Origin: Terrisporobacter vanillatitrophus
GTDB taxonomy: Bacteria > Bacillota > Clostridia > Peptostreptococcales > Peptostreptococcaceae
DNA length: 64,000 bases
Direction: 5' to 3'
Assembly: GCF_051148895.1 (NCBI RefSeq)
Contig: NZ_CP154625.1
Coordinates: 1,922,001 to 1,986,000, forward strand
In this document: positions 16,454-25,642 of the stretch, one piece after another
Numbering within the stretch: position 1 is the stretch's first letter
Layout of the letters: every line of letters starts with the position of its first letter
Made by a program: the position numbers and the translations under genes
The notes under the pieces: model-generated
Told to the model about the DNA's origin: nothing
Database searches by the model: none
What the model saw: only the letters and a program-made list of their open reading frames with translations

Positions 16454-17314
16454 TTATGCACTTATAGGAGCGAATCCTTCTCCAAATACTTCGTGCACAT
16501 CACTTACTATAATAAAGGCATTTTTATCAACTTTTTTGATTAATTTTTTTAAATGAACTTCTTGATTTTTATTTACAACAACTATTAATACACTTTTACT
16601 ATTATCAGTATATCCACCTTTTCCATCAAGAATTGTTATACCTCTATTCATGTCATTTACAATAGCATTTTTTAGAGCTTCCTCTTCATTTGTTATTATC
16701 ATAAAGCTCTTAGAATAATCAAATCCTGCAACAATAAAGTCTACCATCTTTACTATGACATATAAGCTAATTGCAGAATATAAAGCTGTTTCTAAGTTTT
16801 TATTAACTATACCAGATGATAGTACAACAAGTCCGTCTAAAAATACTAAGCATTTTGATATTGGAATGCTTGGTATTGCTCTGTTAATCATTAAGGCTAT
16901 TAAATCTGTTCCCCCAGTGGAACCATCAACTCTAAATATAATTCCAAGTCCAAGACCGTTAAGTATAGCTCCTGTTATTGCTGATAGTAAAACATCATTT
17001 GTTACTGAAATTTGAGAAAATGAAGATGTTAAGTTTATACATCCAGATAGTAGTAACATGCCGAATAAAGTTTTTAAAGAATCTCTTTTCCCTAAGATCT
17101 TAACGGAAAACACTATTAGAGGTATACCTAAGATTAACATTATTGTCGACACAGATAAACCACTAACTTTACTTAAAACTACAGATAGACCGCTTAGGCC
17201 ACCTGGTGCAATAGTATGAGGACCTAAGAATATGTTTATACCACAACTTAGTAGTATACATCCCACAATCATACCTAAAACTTCTGTAATCATATTTTTT
17301 AAATTATTTTTCAT
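16454..17314 (-). CDS. YitT-family membrane protein (DUF2179 C-terminus)
   Basis: A 286-residue protein with five or six membrane segments in its first ~190 residues and a C-terminal soluble DUF2179 domain (about 205-286, containing NRGITILDGKGGYT and VSDVHEVFGEGF). The N-terminus with NIFLGPHTIAPGGLSGLSVVL is typical of the YitT/YpjC/YvjA family, several copies of which occur in most Firmicutes. Function is unknown; an ion or small-molecule transport role has been suggested. GGAGGGATATAA precedes the start. Confidence 0.87.
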   Translation of the reverse strand: MKNNLKNMITEVLGMIVGCILLSCGINIFLGPHTIAPGGLSGLSVVLSKVSGLSVSTIMLILGIPLIVFSVKILGKRDSLKTLFGMLLLSGCINLTSSFSQISVTNDVLLSAITGAILNGLGLGIIFRVDGSTGGTDLIALMINRAIPSIPISKCLVFLDGLVVLSSGIVNKNLETALYSAISLYVIVKMVDFIVAGFDYSKSFMIITNEEEALKNAIVNDMNRGITILDGKGGYTDNSKSVLIVVVNKNQEVHLKKLIKKVDKNAFIIVSDVHEVFGEGFAPISA

Positions 17315-17529
17315 TTATATCCCTCCATAAGTTCTATTATAACAAGTAAAATAAAATTTTACTAATATTTTGAAATAATATGTAATATTAACTTTATTCT
17401 GAAAATAAAAACCAATACAAAATAATATAAGATATATATTAAGGTATTAAATTTACAAAAATTTACATAAATCTTTAAAAATTTCAGTTATAATAATATT
17501 TAGGAATAATATGGAAAGGAATACATAAT

Positions 17530-18690
17530 ATGAAAAAATATATTGCAGGATTTAGAAGTAATAATTCTAAGAAGAAAAAAAAAGCTAGTATATATTATTT
17601 TTTAACTACATTGCTTTTTCTTTTAGGAACATCCAAAGATATAAATGATATATCCCTTTATTTGCTTCTTTTGATGACACCATCATTAGTATGTAATTTT
17701 AAAGCTTTTATTAAAAAAATAAAAAACAAAAAGAAAAAAGAAATCTTTTTACGTACTTTAATATGCTATTTAATAACTTTGTGTGTTTTCATAACTTCAA
17801 CACCTAAATTAAATGTAGCAATAGCTGACTCACAGTTATTATCAGAAGCAGTTAATAAAATTTCTTTAAGCACAAATAAAAAAGAAAAAAAATCCAGTGA
17901 AGAAAAAGACGAAGACGTAATATCTAATGTTTATGAAGGGCAATTACATTTTATAAATACGGGAAATTCAGATGCCATACTTATTAGACAAGGGGGAGAA
18001 GCAGTTCTTATTGATGGAGGAGATAATGATGATGAAGAGACTGTTGTCAACTATTTAAAAGATATAGGTGTTAAAGAGCTAAAATATGTTATAGCTACAC
18101 ATCCAGATGCTGATCATATAGGAGGATTGGATGCTGTAATTAATTCAATACCTGTAGAAGCTGTTTATGTAAGTAATGGTGATGCTAATACAAAAACTTA
18201 TTCAGATTTTATTACTGCCATGTCTAATAAGAACTTATATCCTAGTGTACCTTTATTGGGTACAGAATTTTATTTAGGGACGTCAAAATTTAAAGTATTA
18301 TCAGCAGCAAATTTAAAGGATCCAAATGATAATTCCATTGTTTTAGAGTATGTAAATGGCAATGACAAAATATTGCTTATGGGAGATGTTGGAACAAATA
18401 TTGAAAGGATTATAAATGTGGAAGAAGTTGACTTAATTAAAATAGGTCATCATGGCTCTAATACTAGTTCAGGTGTTAACTTTATAAAGAAAATTAATCC
18501 TAAATATGCCGTAATAACTGTTGGTAAAAACAATAGATATGGTCACCCTAATAAAGAAACTATGCAAACTTTGAAAAAAGAAAACGTAGAAGTTCATAGA
18601 AGTGATGAATGTGGTAATATTTTATTTAAATCAACGGGAAACGGCCTAAAAATTAATTGTGAAAAAGGAAGTTATAATTATGGTCGTTAA
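17530..18690 (+). CDS. Membrane-anchored ComEC-like metallo-beta-lactamase fold hydrolase
   Basis: A 386-residue protein. The N-terminal ~115 residues hold two or three membrane segments and a basic linker rich in Lys. The rest is a metallo-beta-lactamase domain of the ComEC/Rec2 C-terminal type. Metal ligands are in THPDADHIGG (about 188-197), GDVG (about 281) and KIGHHGSNTSS (about 302). VITVGKNNRYGHPN is the typical end. In ComEC this domain is a proposed nuclease, but the ComEC pore domain is absent here. The DNA channel role is therefore unlikely and an extracytoplasmic hydrolase is more probable; substrate unknown. Confidence 0.83.
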   Translation: MKKYIAGFRSNNSKKKKKASIYYFLTTLLFLLGTSKDINDISLYLLLLMTPSLVCNFKAFIKKIKNKKKKEIFLRTLICYLITLCVFITSTPKLNVAIADSQLLSEAVNKISLSTNKKEKKSSEEKDEDVISNVYEGQLHFINTGNSDAILIRQGGEAVLIDGGDNDDEETVVNYLKDIGVKELKYVIATHPDADHIGGLDAVINSIPVEAVYVSNGDANTKTYSDFITAMSNKNLYPSVPLLGTEFYLGTSKFKVLSAANLKDPNDNSIVLEYVNGNDKILLMGDVGTNIERIINVEEVDLIKIGHHGSNTSSGVNFIKKINPKYAVITVGKNNRYGHPNKETMQTLKKENVEVHRSDECGNILFKSTGNGLKINCEKGSYNYGR

Positions 18691-18757
18691 TAATATACCT
18701 ACCGTAAATCTATTTATAGTAATGATTTAAATGAAATGAAATAATAAATATTAAAAT

Positions 18758-18806
18758 AAACCTCTTAAAACTTGATTTATAGAAATAAGTTTTAAGAGGT
18801 TTTTTA
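18758..18806. terminator. Intrinsic terminator, bidirectional
   Basis: 16-base perfect arms (18758-18773 and 18787-18802) with a T-run on the + side and A-rich sequence on the other. It sits between the converging hydrolase gene and the small minus-strand gene. Confidence 0.85.
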
Positions 18807-18809
18807 TAG

Positions 18810-18962
18810 TTAAAATAGGTTAAAAAATTTAAACACCAATAAACATACTAAAATAAATAATGCTGCTTTAAAAATTATAGATGTGAAAACTTTTAATAGT
18901 TTAAAACCAATTCCTATTACAACTACTAAAAGACAAATCTTTAATAATAAATTTAAATCCAT
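18810..18962 (-). CDS. 50-residue hydrophobic membrane microprotein
   Basis: The minus strand reads from an ATG at 18962 that follows the strong ribosome site AGGAGGAATACAT. It encodes MDLNLLLKICLLVVVIGIGF, then a second hydrophobic stretch (KAALFILVCLLVFKFF), ending in TAA at 18810. Two short membrane helices joined by KLLKVFTSII are predicted. The terminator at 18758-18802 is placed just after it. I do not know a function; small proteins like this often modulate membrane enzymes or transporters. Confidence 0.65.
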   Translation of the reverse strand: MDLNLLLKICLLVVVIGIGFKLLKVFTSIIFKAALFILVCLLVFKFFNLF

Positions 18963-19212
18963 ATGTATTCCTCCTGTAATATATAATATTATATTGTCAA
19001 TGTATATATAATATATTTTTTTTGTTAATTAATCAAGTTTTTCATTTTTTGCATAATAAAAGTAATAATAAAAATAATATAATAGATGTAATAATGCAAA
19101 CATAAAATTACATCTTTATTACAATTTTGAAAAATTATTCATGAAGTATATACAATGTAATATAATATCTATTATTGGAATTATTATATTAAATTAAATA
19201 GGAGTAAAAAAG

Positions 19213-21066
19213 ATGATGAGTTCAAAATTTTCTTTTGGAAAAATTAAAGATTTACCTAAAGAATCTGGATTAACACATAAAAAGGCTGTTATCTTAGAAA
19301 AGATGGGAAAAGTTGATGAGGCAATTGAACCATATAAAATATCAGCTGAAGAAGGAAATGTAAAATCACAGTATTCATTAGGAAAAATATATTTAAACAA
19401 AAAGCAATATCATGAAGCAGAAAGATGGTTTTCTATGGCATTTAAAAATGGCAATGAAAATGCTGCATTTGATTTGGGAAATATGTATTATGATTTAGAA
19501 GGATATGAGTATGCATTATATTGGTATGAAAAAGTTGCAATGGAAGGTAATGTAAAGGCACAAAATAATCTAGGAGTAGTGCATTATAAACTAGGTGATT
19601 ATTCAAGAAGTGAGAAATGGTTAAAAATCGCGGTGGATGATAATTTAGGTTGTGCATGCTTTAATTTAGGCATTTTGTATCTTAGCTTAGAAAAAGAAGA
19701 AGAAGCTATAGAATACTTTAAAAAAGGGTCTGTGTTACTTTCTGATGACTGTAAATATAATCTAGCTATCTTGCATAGAAAAAATGACAATGAAAAGAAT
19801 GCTATTTCTATATATAAGCAATTATATCGTTCATCTCATGCAAAGGGATGTTACAATATGGGTTTAATAATGGAAATTAATAAGGATGAAAGTGAAGCCG
19901 AAAGATATTATCTAAAAAGTTGTAAAAGCGAATTTTCAAAGTCACAGTATAGATTAGCATATTTATACGATAGACAAGATAAAAGAGAAGATGCTATTGA
20001 ATATTATGAAAAAGGTATTGCCCATGATAATCCTTTATGCAAATTCAGATTAGCTAATTTATGCAATAAGGAGAATGAAATAGAAAGAGCAAAGATGTAT
20101 TATGATTTGGCTTCTAATGATATGGTAGAAGCTAAAAATAATTTAGCTGGATTGTATTTTGAGGATAAAAATTACGATAAAGCTATAAAAAACTATGATG
20201 AAGCAATAGTGGATGGATGTAAAATAGCTATAGAAAATATTGCCGATTTGTATGATCAAACTGGAGATATAGAAAAAGCTATTTCTTATTATCAACGAAA
20301 TTCTACTATTATATCTTGTCAAATAAAATTGGGGGATATTTTTAGAAGAATTGATAATATTGATGAAGCTATAGTATGGTATCAAAAGGCATTTGAAAAT
20401 AATGATATTTATGCTGCCTATTCTTTGGGATTAATATATGAGGAACTAGAAGATTATGAAGAAGCTAAAAAGTACTTTATTTTTGCTGTTGAAAATAATC
20501 ACTTAAATAGTCGTATTCATTTGGGAAGAATATATTATAATGAAGGAAATCAGGAAGAAGCTAAGAATATGTTTGATATAAGTGCCAACGAAAATAATAC
20601 ATATTCTCAACATATGCTAGGTTTAATCTATGAAAATCATTATAATGATTATACAAATGCAAAATATTGGTATGAAAAATCTAAGGAACAGGGATGTGTT
20701 GAATCAATTTACAATTTAGGTCAGCTTTCTCTTAAACAGGGAGAAATAGAGGAAAGTGAAAAATACTTTGTAGAAGGTTTAAAAAAAGAAGACAAAAATT
20801 GTGAATATATGCTAGCTTATTTGTTTTATGAGAAAAGCAGAAATATATTTAAGGATTTGAGTGAAGCTTATTATGAAAATAGTGAAAAAATTTATAATGA
20901 ACTTTTAGAACTAGATGTGGATAAAAATAAAAGACTAGTTGCGGAATTTGAAGAAATTCTTGAAGAAGATGAAGATGAATATATACCTCAATATATTTTA
21001 GAAGTAAGTGAAAACTTAGAAAATGAATTTGAAGATATTGAGTATGAAATGAAAATAGAATATTAA
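19213..21066 (+). CDS. Sel1/TPR-repeat protein
   Basis: A 617-residue protein made almost wholly of about 15 helical-hairpin repeats of 33-37 residues. Each has the Sel1-type pattern of Leu-Gly or Leu-Ala plus Tyr, for example SQYSLGKIYLNKKQYHEAER and NNLGVVHYKLGDYSRSEKW. These run from about residue 40 to 560, then an acidic C-terminal tail. There is no signal peptide, so it is cytoplasmic. Such solenoids act as protein-protein scaffolds; the partner is unknown. It forms a single-gene unit with a TATAAT at 19161 and its own terminator. Confidence 0.9.
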   Translation: MMSSKFSFGKIKDLPKESGLTHKKAVILEKMGKVDEAIEPYKISAEEGNVKSQYSLGKIYLNKKQYHEAERWFSMAFKNGNENAAFDLGNMYYDLEGYEYALYWYEKVAMEGNVKAQNNLGVVHYKLGDYSRSEKWLKIAVDDNLGCACFNLGILYLSLEKEEEAIEYFKKGSVLLSDDCKYNLAILHRKNDNEKNAISIYKQLYRSSHAKGCYNMGLIMEINKDESEAERYYLKSCKSEFSKSQYRLAYLYDRQDKREDAIEYYEKGIAHDNPLCKFRLANLCNKENEIERAKMYYDLASNDMVEAKNNLAGLYFEDKNYDKAIKNYDEAIVDGCKIAIENIADLYDQTGDIEKAISYYQRNSTIISCQIKLGDIFRRIDNIDEAIVWYQKAFENNDIYAAYSLGLIYEELEDYEEAKKYFIFAVENNHLNSRIHLGRIYYNEGNQEEAKNMFDISANENNTYSQHMLGLIYENHYNDYTNAKYWYEKSKEQGCVESIYNLGQLSLKQGEIEESEKYFVEGLKKEDKNCEYMLAYLFYEKSRNIFKDLSEAYYENSEKIYNELLELDVDKNKRLVAEFEEILEEDEDEYIPQYILEVSENLENEFEDIEYEMKIEY

Positions 21067-21067
21067 A

Positions 21068-21110
21068 ATAAAGGTGCTTAAATGAAAACTCATATAAGCA
21101 CCTTTATATT
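21068..21110. terminator. Intrinsic terminator
   Basis: 13-base perfect arms (21068-21080 and 21095-21107) after the repeat-protein gene. It may also serve corA from the other side. Confidence 0.8.
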
Positions 21111-21181
21111 ATTAAGAAATTATTATATACTTTAGTATTTTTAGGTTAAAAATCAATACTCAAGGTTATGATGAATTATAC

Positions 21182-22117
21182 TTACAACAATTTATTTTTA
21201 GATAAAAGTATTGATAATATTAAACAAATAATTGATGAAATAAATAGTATTATCCAAAATCCATTGGGATCTCTTGAAAATGGAATATTTTCCACATTCA
21301 TACCAAAATACCCTGAGATCATTGTAGGTATTGATAAAATAAGTGTTACAACAGTTAGAAGTTGCATTACATTATTTTGATTATTATTAATAATAGCACT
21401 AAAAGCATCCATGATCCTACTAAGTATATCGCCATAAATAGAAGCCATTTCAAGGGCCTGTCTATTTTCTATAATAACATCTTCTAATAAATCCTCATCT
21501 TCAGAATATTTTTTTATGGTAGACGTACGAAGCATTTTGTTTAAAACTAGTTCAATTGCTTTTAATGATGTGGAAAAATATACTAGAGATTTTTCCAGTT
21601 CTAATAATTGAACTAGCTCTTTATTTTTCATAGACTTGTGTATTTCACGTTCTATTTGAATAGTCATTTTATTAATTCTTCTAAGATACAATAGATAATA
21701 AGTAGCGTTCTTGTGCAAAATTTGAAGTATAAAACGAGGCTTCTTGTAAGTATAAAACTCTTTTATATGACCAGCAATAAAGTCATTTAAAATTTTACTC
21801 TGAGCAGTACATACCGTAATTATAGAATTACTAGTAAGTATTATTCCTAGAGGAATAGTAGAGTAGTGAGCAGAGTCAGAGTCAGATTCATCTATGGGAA
21901 TATCTATTAAAATTAATGTATGATTATCCTCCACGTCGATTCTTGAACGTTCCTCTTCATCGAGAGCCGCATTGATACTATCAATATCTATATCAAATCT
22001 ATCTGAAATGTATCTTATTTCTTCATGACTTGGTTCAACAAGATTTATCCAACAACCTTCATCAAAGTCGTTAAGTTTTTCTAATTTTGTCTCAATTGTT
22101 TTGTAATATCTTATCAT
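21182..22117 (-). CDS. corA: CorA-family magnesium/divalent cation channel
   Basis: A 311-residue protein with a cytoplasmic alpha/beta and long-helix domain, then two C-terminal membrane helices. The pore signature GMN is at residues 272-274 (YFGMNVENIPF), at the end of the first membrane helix. The basic LSKNKLL tail after the second helix is typical. It carries Mg2+ (or Co2+/Ni2+) inward as a pentamer. The long, structured leader with a small upstream ORF (22118-22290) suggests post-transcriptional control. Ribosome site AAGGATG before the ATG. Confidence 0.93.
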   Translation of the reverse strand: MIRYYKTIETKLEKLNDFDEGCWINLVEPSHEEIRYISDRFDIDIDSINAALDEEERSRIDVEDNHTLILIDIPIDESDSDSAHYSTIPLGIILTSNSIITVCTAQSKILNDFIAGHIKEFYTYKKPRFILQILHKNATYYLLYLRRINKMTIQIEREIHKSMKNKELVQLLELEKSLVYFSTSLKAIELVLNKMLRTSTIKKYSEDEDLLEDVIIENRQALEMASIYGDILSRIMDAFSAIINNNQNNVMQLLTVVTLILSIPTMISGYFGMNVENIPFSRDPNGFWIILFISSIICLILSILLSKNKLL

Positions 22118-22140
22118 GGCAACACATCCTTTATTCAGTT

Positions 22141-22221
22141 TTATATATTGGCACTTAATGATATCTATTAAAAGACCAATATATAAAAAGGGTATTAGTC
22201 ATAAATAGATATTATTAAGTG
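22141..22221 (-). promoter_or_regulatory. Mutually exclusive hairpins in the corA leader
   Basis: On the minus-strand transcript, bases 22221-22204 (inside the small leader ORF) can pair with 22169-22152 at 17 of 18 positions. A second, perfect 11-bp hairpin pairs 22186-22176 with 22151-22141 and holds the 22169-22152 segment in its loop. The two structures compete. A ribosome translating the leader ORF would cover the first arm, favouring the second hairpin. No T-run follows, so the effect would be on translation or factor-dependent termination, not intrinsic termination. Confidence 0.6.
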
Positions 22222-22269
22222 ATTAAAAAGTCTTACAGTCCGAAACAAGAGTATCGGAATACTGTCCAT
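22195..22269 (-). CDS. 24-residue leader peptide upstream of corA
   Basis: The frame runs from an ATG at 22269 to TAA at 22195 and encodes MDSIPILLFRTVRLFNHLII plus SIYD. AAAGGAG lies 11 bases upstream (22281-22287). Codons 17-22 form one arm of a long hairpin. The set-up recalls the leader peptides that tune Mg2+ transporter genes in enteric bacteria (mgtL, corL), but the peptide is not homologous as far as I can see. A TATAAT on this strand at 22308-22303 could start the transcript. Confidence 0.55.
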   Translation of the reverse strand: MDSIPILLFRTVRLFNHLIISIYD

Positions 22270-22460
22270 TTTTGATCACTCTCCTTTATTATTAAAACAT
22301 CTATTATATATTAATAATTTTTTAAAAATAAATCAATACTTGAAAAAAATTATGACTAAAAATAATAGACCTATTTAATATTATAAACCTTTTAAAAAAA
22401 ATATAAAATCCTTTTTATAAAAATTTAATATTTGACAAAAATAAATTTGTTTAAATAGAA

Positions 22461-22492
22461 AAAAGATATAATCTTAAAAAATTATATCTTTT
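22461..22492 (-). terminator. Intrinsic terminator after thrB
   Basis: 12-base perfect arms (22461-22472 and 22481-22492); on the minus strand the hairpin is followed by a U-rich stretch. Confidence 0.7.
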
Positions 22493-22526
22493 AATTGATA
22501 AAGGTATGCACAAAAATGTGTAGGCC

Positions 22527-22560
22527 TTTAAATTACATATTAATTTAAATTACATATTAA
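22527..22560. repeat. Perfect 17-base tandem duplication
   Basis: TTTAAATTACATATTAA occurs twice head to tail (22527-22543 and 22544-22560), just beyond the thrB stop. It probably arose by replication slippage. Confidence 0.9.
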
Positions 22561-22569
22561 GATGAACTA

Positions 22570-23463
22570 TTATATAATATTTAAAACAACACCTTCAAAG
22601 TCACAATGTAAATCTTTAATTTGCCATTTATTTTCTAAAGTTGCTAAATAAGACTGCATTTCAGGTAAAAAATTCTTATCCTCATCAGAAGTAAGAGACA
22701 TTATAGTTGGACCTGCACCACTTAAAAACGTACCCAAGCAATTTAATTTATTTGAATGACTGACAATTTTATCATAGTCATTTATTAAGGGACTTCTATA
22801 TTCTTGATGAAATTTATCTTTACATGCTACTTTTAGTAACTCTAGATTATTATTCATAAAGGCTGTAACTAAGAGAGTTGCTCTTGATACATTGAAAACA
22901 CCATCATCATGTTCTATTATTTTTGGTAGCACAGCTCTAGCTTTCTCTGTTGAAAGTTTAAAATCTGGTATAAGAGCGCAAAATCTTAAGTGTTTAGGAA
23001 CTTTGATAGTATCATAGTATATTTTTTCCTTTTCCATAAATGATACGATCATATTTCCATATATAGCAGGAGCAACGTTATCAGGATGCCCTTCAATTTC
23101 TGTTGCTAATTTTAATATTTCTTCTTTACTTAAATTTGACTTGCTAAGATAGTTGGCCCCCACAAGTCCTGCTACAATACATGTTGCGCTACTTCCTAGA
23201 CCTCTACATATAGGTATTTCATCTACAATTTTTATTTTAATACCTTTTGGGATAATACTAGGTTTGACTTTTTCAAAAAAATATTGCATTGATTTGTATA
23301 CCATATTATCTTCATTTATATATTCGTTTTCTTTTTCTTCAATTATAATGCCTTCGTCTATTTCTTCAAAATAAAATTTATTATATAAATTTAAAGCTAC
23401 TCCAAGGCAATCATATCCTGGTCCAATATTTGCACTAGTAGCTGGAACTATTACTTCTAACAT
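22570..23463 (-). CDS. thrB: Homoserine kinase ThrB
   Basis: A 297-residue GHMP-family kinase that phosphorylates homoserine for threonine synthesis. PATSANIGPGYDCLGVALN (7-25) and the ATP loop PICRGLGSSATCIVAGL (84-100) are diagnostic; the C-terminal motif LSGAGPTIM is present. It begins 8 bases after thrC, with GGTGATAAT as ribosome site, and is co-transcribed with it under the T-box. Confidence 0.96.
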   Translation of the reverse strand: MLEVIVPATSANIGPGYDCLGVALNLYNKFYFEEIDEGIIIEEKENEYINEDNMVYKSMQYFFEKVKPSIIPKGIKIKIVDEIPICRGLGSSATCIVAGLVGANYLSKSNLSKEEILKLATEIEGHPDNVAPAIYGNMIVSFMEKEKIYYDTIKVPKHLRFCALIPDFKLSTEKARAVLPKIIEHDDGVFNVSRATLLVTAFMNNNLELLKVACKDKFHQEYRSPLINDYDKIVSHSNKLNCLGTFLSGAGPTIMSLTSDEDKNFLPEMQSYLATLENKWQIKDLHCDFEGVVLNII

Positions 23464-23471
23464 ATTATCAC

Positions 23472-24953
23472 CTACACCTTTAAAATATTTTTAATTTCTT
23501 TCTTCAATTCATATTTCTCGCAATTTCTGTTATGCAGAATTTTAGCAGTTTTTAAATCTTTTATTGGTAATGGAATATTTGTATTAGTTTCTAAACTAAG
23601 ATTTTCTGAAATAAGAAACTCATCTACATTTTCAATATTTTTACCCAAAGAAGATAATACGTCCTTACTAAATTTATAAGGGCTTGCAGTAGAAACTATT
23701 ACAGTAGCTATATTCTCAGAATTATTTTCTTTATATTTTTCATAGGCAGTATAAGCTACGCATGTATGTGTATCTATTAAATAATTGTTTTCTTTGAAAA
23801 CTTTATTAATATTTTCTTTTACCTCAGACTGTGTAGCATATTCTCCATGGAAAGTATTTAAATTTAATTTCATATCTTTATCTATTTCATAAAAGCCTTT
23901 ATTATTTAAGTTGTTTATTAGAGAATTCACTTTATTATGATTTCTGTTAGCAACTTCAAATAAAAGTCTTTCCAAATTGCTCGATATTAATATATCCATA
24001 GATGGAGAAGTTGTTAAATGAAGAGCTCTATTTTTATCGTATTTACCAGTGTCAAAAAAGTCATATAGTACATTATTTTCATTGGAAGCACAAATTAATT
24101 TATTAACTGGTAATCCCATAAGTTTAGCGTAATAAGCTGCTAAAATATTACCAAAATTACCTGTAGGTACAACAAAGTTTATTTTATCACCTAATTTAAT
24201 ATGTTCACCTTTTACTAAATTTAAGTAAGAATAAAAATAATAAACAACTTGAGGTAATAATCGGCCAATATTTATAGAGTTGGCAGAAGATAGTATATAA
24301 TTGTTTTTCAACAATAATTTATTAAATTCTTCATCACTAAATATATTTTTTACGGCAGATTGGGCATCATCAAAATTGCCATTTATTGAAACAACAGAAG
24401 TATTATTTCCTTCTTGAGTTGTCATTTGAAGTTTTTGGATATTACTTACACCATCCTCTGGGAAAAAAACAATTATTTTAATTTGATTCAAGTTTTTGAA
24501 ACCTTCCAAAGCAGCTTTACCTGTATCACCTGATGTTGCTGTTAAAATAACTATTTCTTCTTTAACATTATTTTTTTTAAGTGATTTTTCTAGAAGATGT
24601 GGCATTAATGTCAAAGCCATATCTTTAAATGCACATGTAGGTCCATGATACAATTCAAGAAAATAATGGTTATTAATTTTTTTAGTTGGTGCAATTAGTT
24701 TTGTATCAAATTTATCATTATAAGCCTTATTAATACATGATTTTAATTCTTCTTCGGTAAAATCATCTAAAAATAGTTTTAAAATCTCTAAGCATAGTTC
24801 CTTATAGGTAAGATCAATAAATTTATTAAGTTTATCTTCTAAGTTGGGAAATTCTGTTGGCACATATAATCCACCATCAGAGCAAAGTCCGTTTACTATA
24901 GCTTTTGACCCCTTTATTTTTTCACTACATCCCCTTGTACTTATAAAGTGCAT
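23472..24953 (-). CDS. thrC: Threonine synthase ThrC
   Basis: A 493-residue PLP enzyme that converts phosphohomoserine to threonine. FISTRGCSEKIKGSKAIVNG at the N-terminus marks the longer threonine synthase type. The PLP lysine is Lys110 in HGPTCAFKDMAL, and the phosphate-binding loop TATSGDTGKAALEG follows. First gene after the T-box leader, with GAGGAGGTACAAAT as ribosome site. Homoserine dehydrogenase is not in the window. Confidence 0.96.
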   Translation of the reverse strand: MHFISTRGCSEKIKGSKAIVNGLCSDGGLYVPTEFPNLEDKLNKFIDLTYKELCLEILKLFLDDFTEEELKSCINKAYNDKFDTKLIAPTKKINNHYFLELYHGPTCAFKDMALTLMPHLLEKSLKKNNVKEEIVILTATSGDTGKAALEGFKNLNQIKIIVFFPEDGVSNIQKLQMTTQEGNNTSVVSINGNFDDAQSAVKNIFSDEEFNKLLLKNNYILSSANSINIGRLLPQVVYYFYSYLNLVKGEHIKLGDKINFVVPTGNFGNILAAYYAKLMGLPVNKLICASNENNVLYDFFDTGKYDKNRALHLTTSPSMDILISSNLERLLFEVANRNHNKVNSLINNLNNKGFYEIDKDMKLNLNTFHGEYATQSEVKENINKVFKENNYLIDTHTCVAYTAYEKYKENNSENIATVIVSTASPYKFSKDVLSSLGKNIENVDEFLISENLSLETNTNIPLPIKDLKTAKILHNRNCEKYELKKEIKNILKV

Positions 24954-24989
24954 ATTTGTACCTCCTCATAAAAATATGTTTTTTTGTAA

Positions 24990-25240
24990 TAAAAAAACTC
25001 TCATCCCTAAAACAGGGACGAGAGTATATTCCCGCGGTTCCACCCAAATTGATTAAAAAATCCACTTGTTACATATAACGTATGTAAAACGTCTATTCTT
25101 ACTAAAATCAAAAGATAACTTCAGAATGAAGCTCCTAGGTAGTTTTCAATATTTCTAATTAAGGAAATCTTTCAGCCTATGAATTTCCCTCTCTGGTAAT
25201 CGATTAAAATTTACTCTTCCTAATCATTGCTTTTTTATAT
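24990..25240 (-). ncRNA. T-box riboswitch, threonine type
   Basis: On the minus strand the T-box GGGTGGAACCGCGG (25045-25032) precedes a terminator hairpin (25025-25014 with 25008-24997) ending in seven U (24997-24991). Stem I elements CCAGAGAGGGAAA and GGCTGAAAGATTTCC lie upstream. Thr codons ACT-ACC (25143-25138) fall where the specifier loop is expected; which one is read is uncertain. Uncharged tRNA-Thr should stabilise the antiterminator and allow thrC-thrB transcription. Confidence 0.93.
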
Positions 25241-25253
25241 TAAATTATTATAA

Positions 25254-25282
25254 ATTCTAACCAAAGTCTTTAGGGATGTCAA
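25254..25282 (-). promoter_or_regulatory. Promoter of the T-box-thrC-thrB operon
   Basis: On the minus strand, TTGACA (25282-25277) and TAGAAT (25259-25254) are 17 bases apart, placing the transcript start just before Stem I. Confidence 0.7.
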
Positions 25283-25499
25283 GAAAAATTATTAAAATGT
25301 ATGGAAAATAATACTATTTATATTAAAATATTACAAAGTCTTAACTCTTTATAAAGTAAAATTATGATAAAATATTACTATCATTAAAAAAATCAACTAT
25401 TATTTTATATAAAATAATATAAAAAGAATTAGAATTCCTATTAAATTCATAAATTATTCATATTGGGGTATTATAATAATAACAAAAGGAGGAGTTAAT

Positions 25500-25595
25500 A
25501 TGGCAATTGTACTTATAACAGCAGTATTAGTAGTTATAATGCTTGGGTTATCATTTTTATCATACTTATCAGAGTTAAACTTAATAGAAGAATAA
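25500..25595 (+). CDS. 31-residue single-helix membrane microprotein
   Basis: ATG at 25500 follows the excellent ribosome site AAAGGAGGAG, and a TATAAT lies at 25482-25487. The product MAIVLITAVLVVIMLGLSFL then continues with SYLSELNLIEE. It is one membrane helix with a short acidic tail. It resembles in size the KdpF-like and other bacterial single-helix proteins, but no partner gene is adjacent, because an IS element now follows. Function unknown. Confidence 0.55.
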   Translation: MAIVLITAVLVVIMLGLSFLSYLSELNLIEE

Positions 25596-25642
25596 CTTTG
25601 AGTATAAAAGAATAAAATAATTTTATCTATTTAAATATATGT

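Noticed and set aside
22118..22290. M-box (ykoK) Mg2+ riboswitch before corA
   Set aside because: The region is short and shows no M-box consensus; a small ORF and two competing hairpins account better for it.
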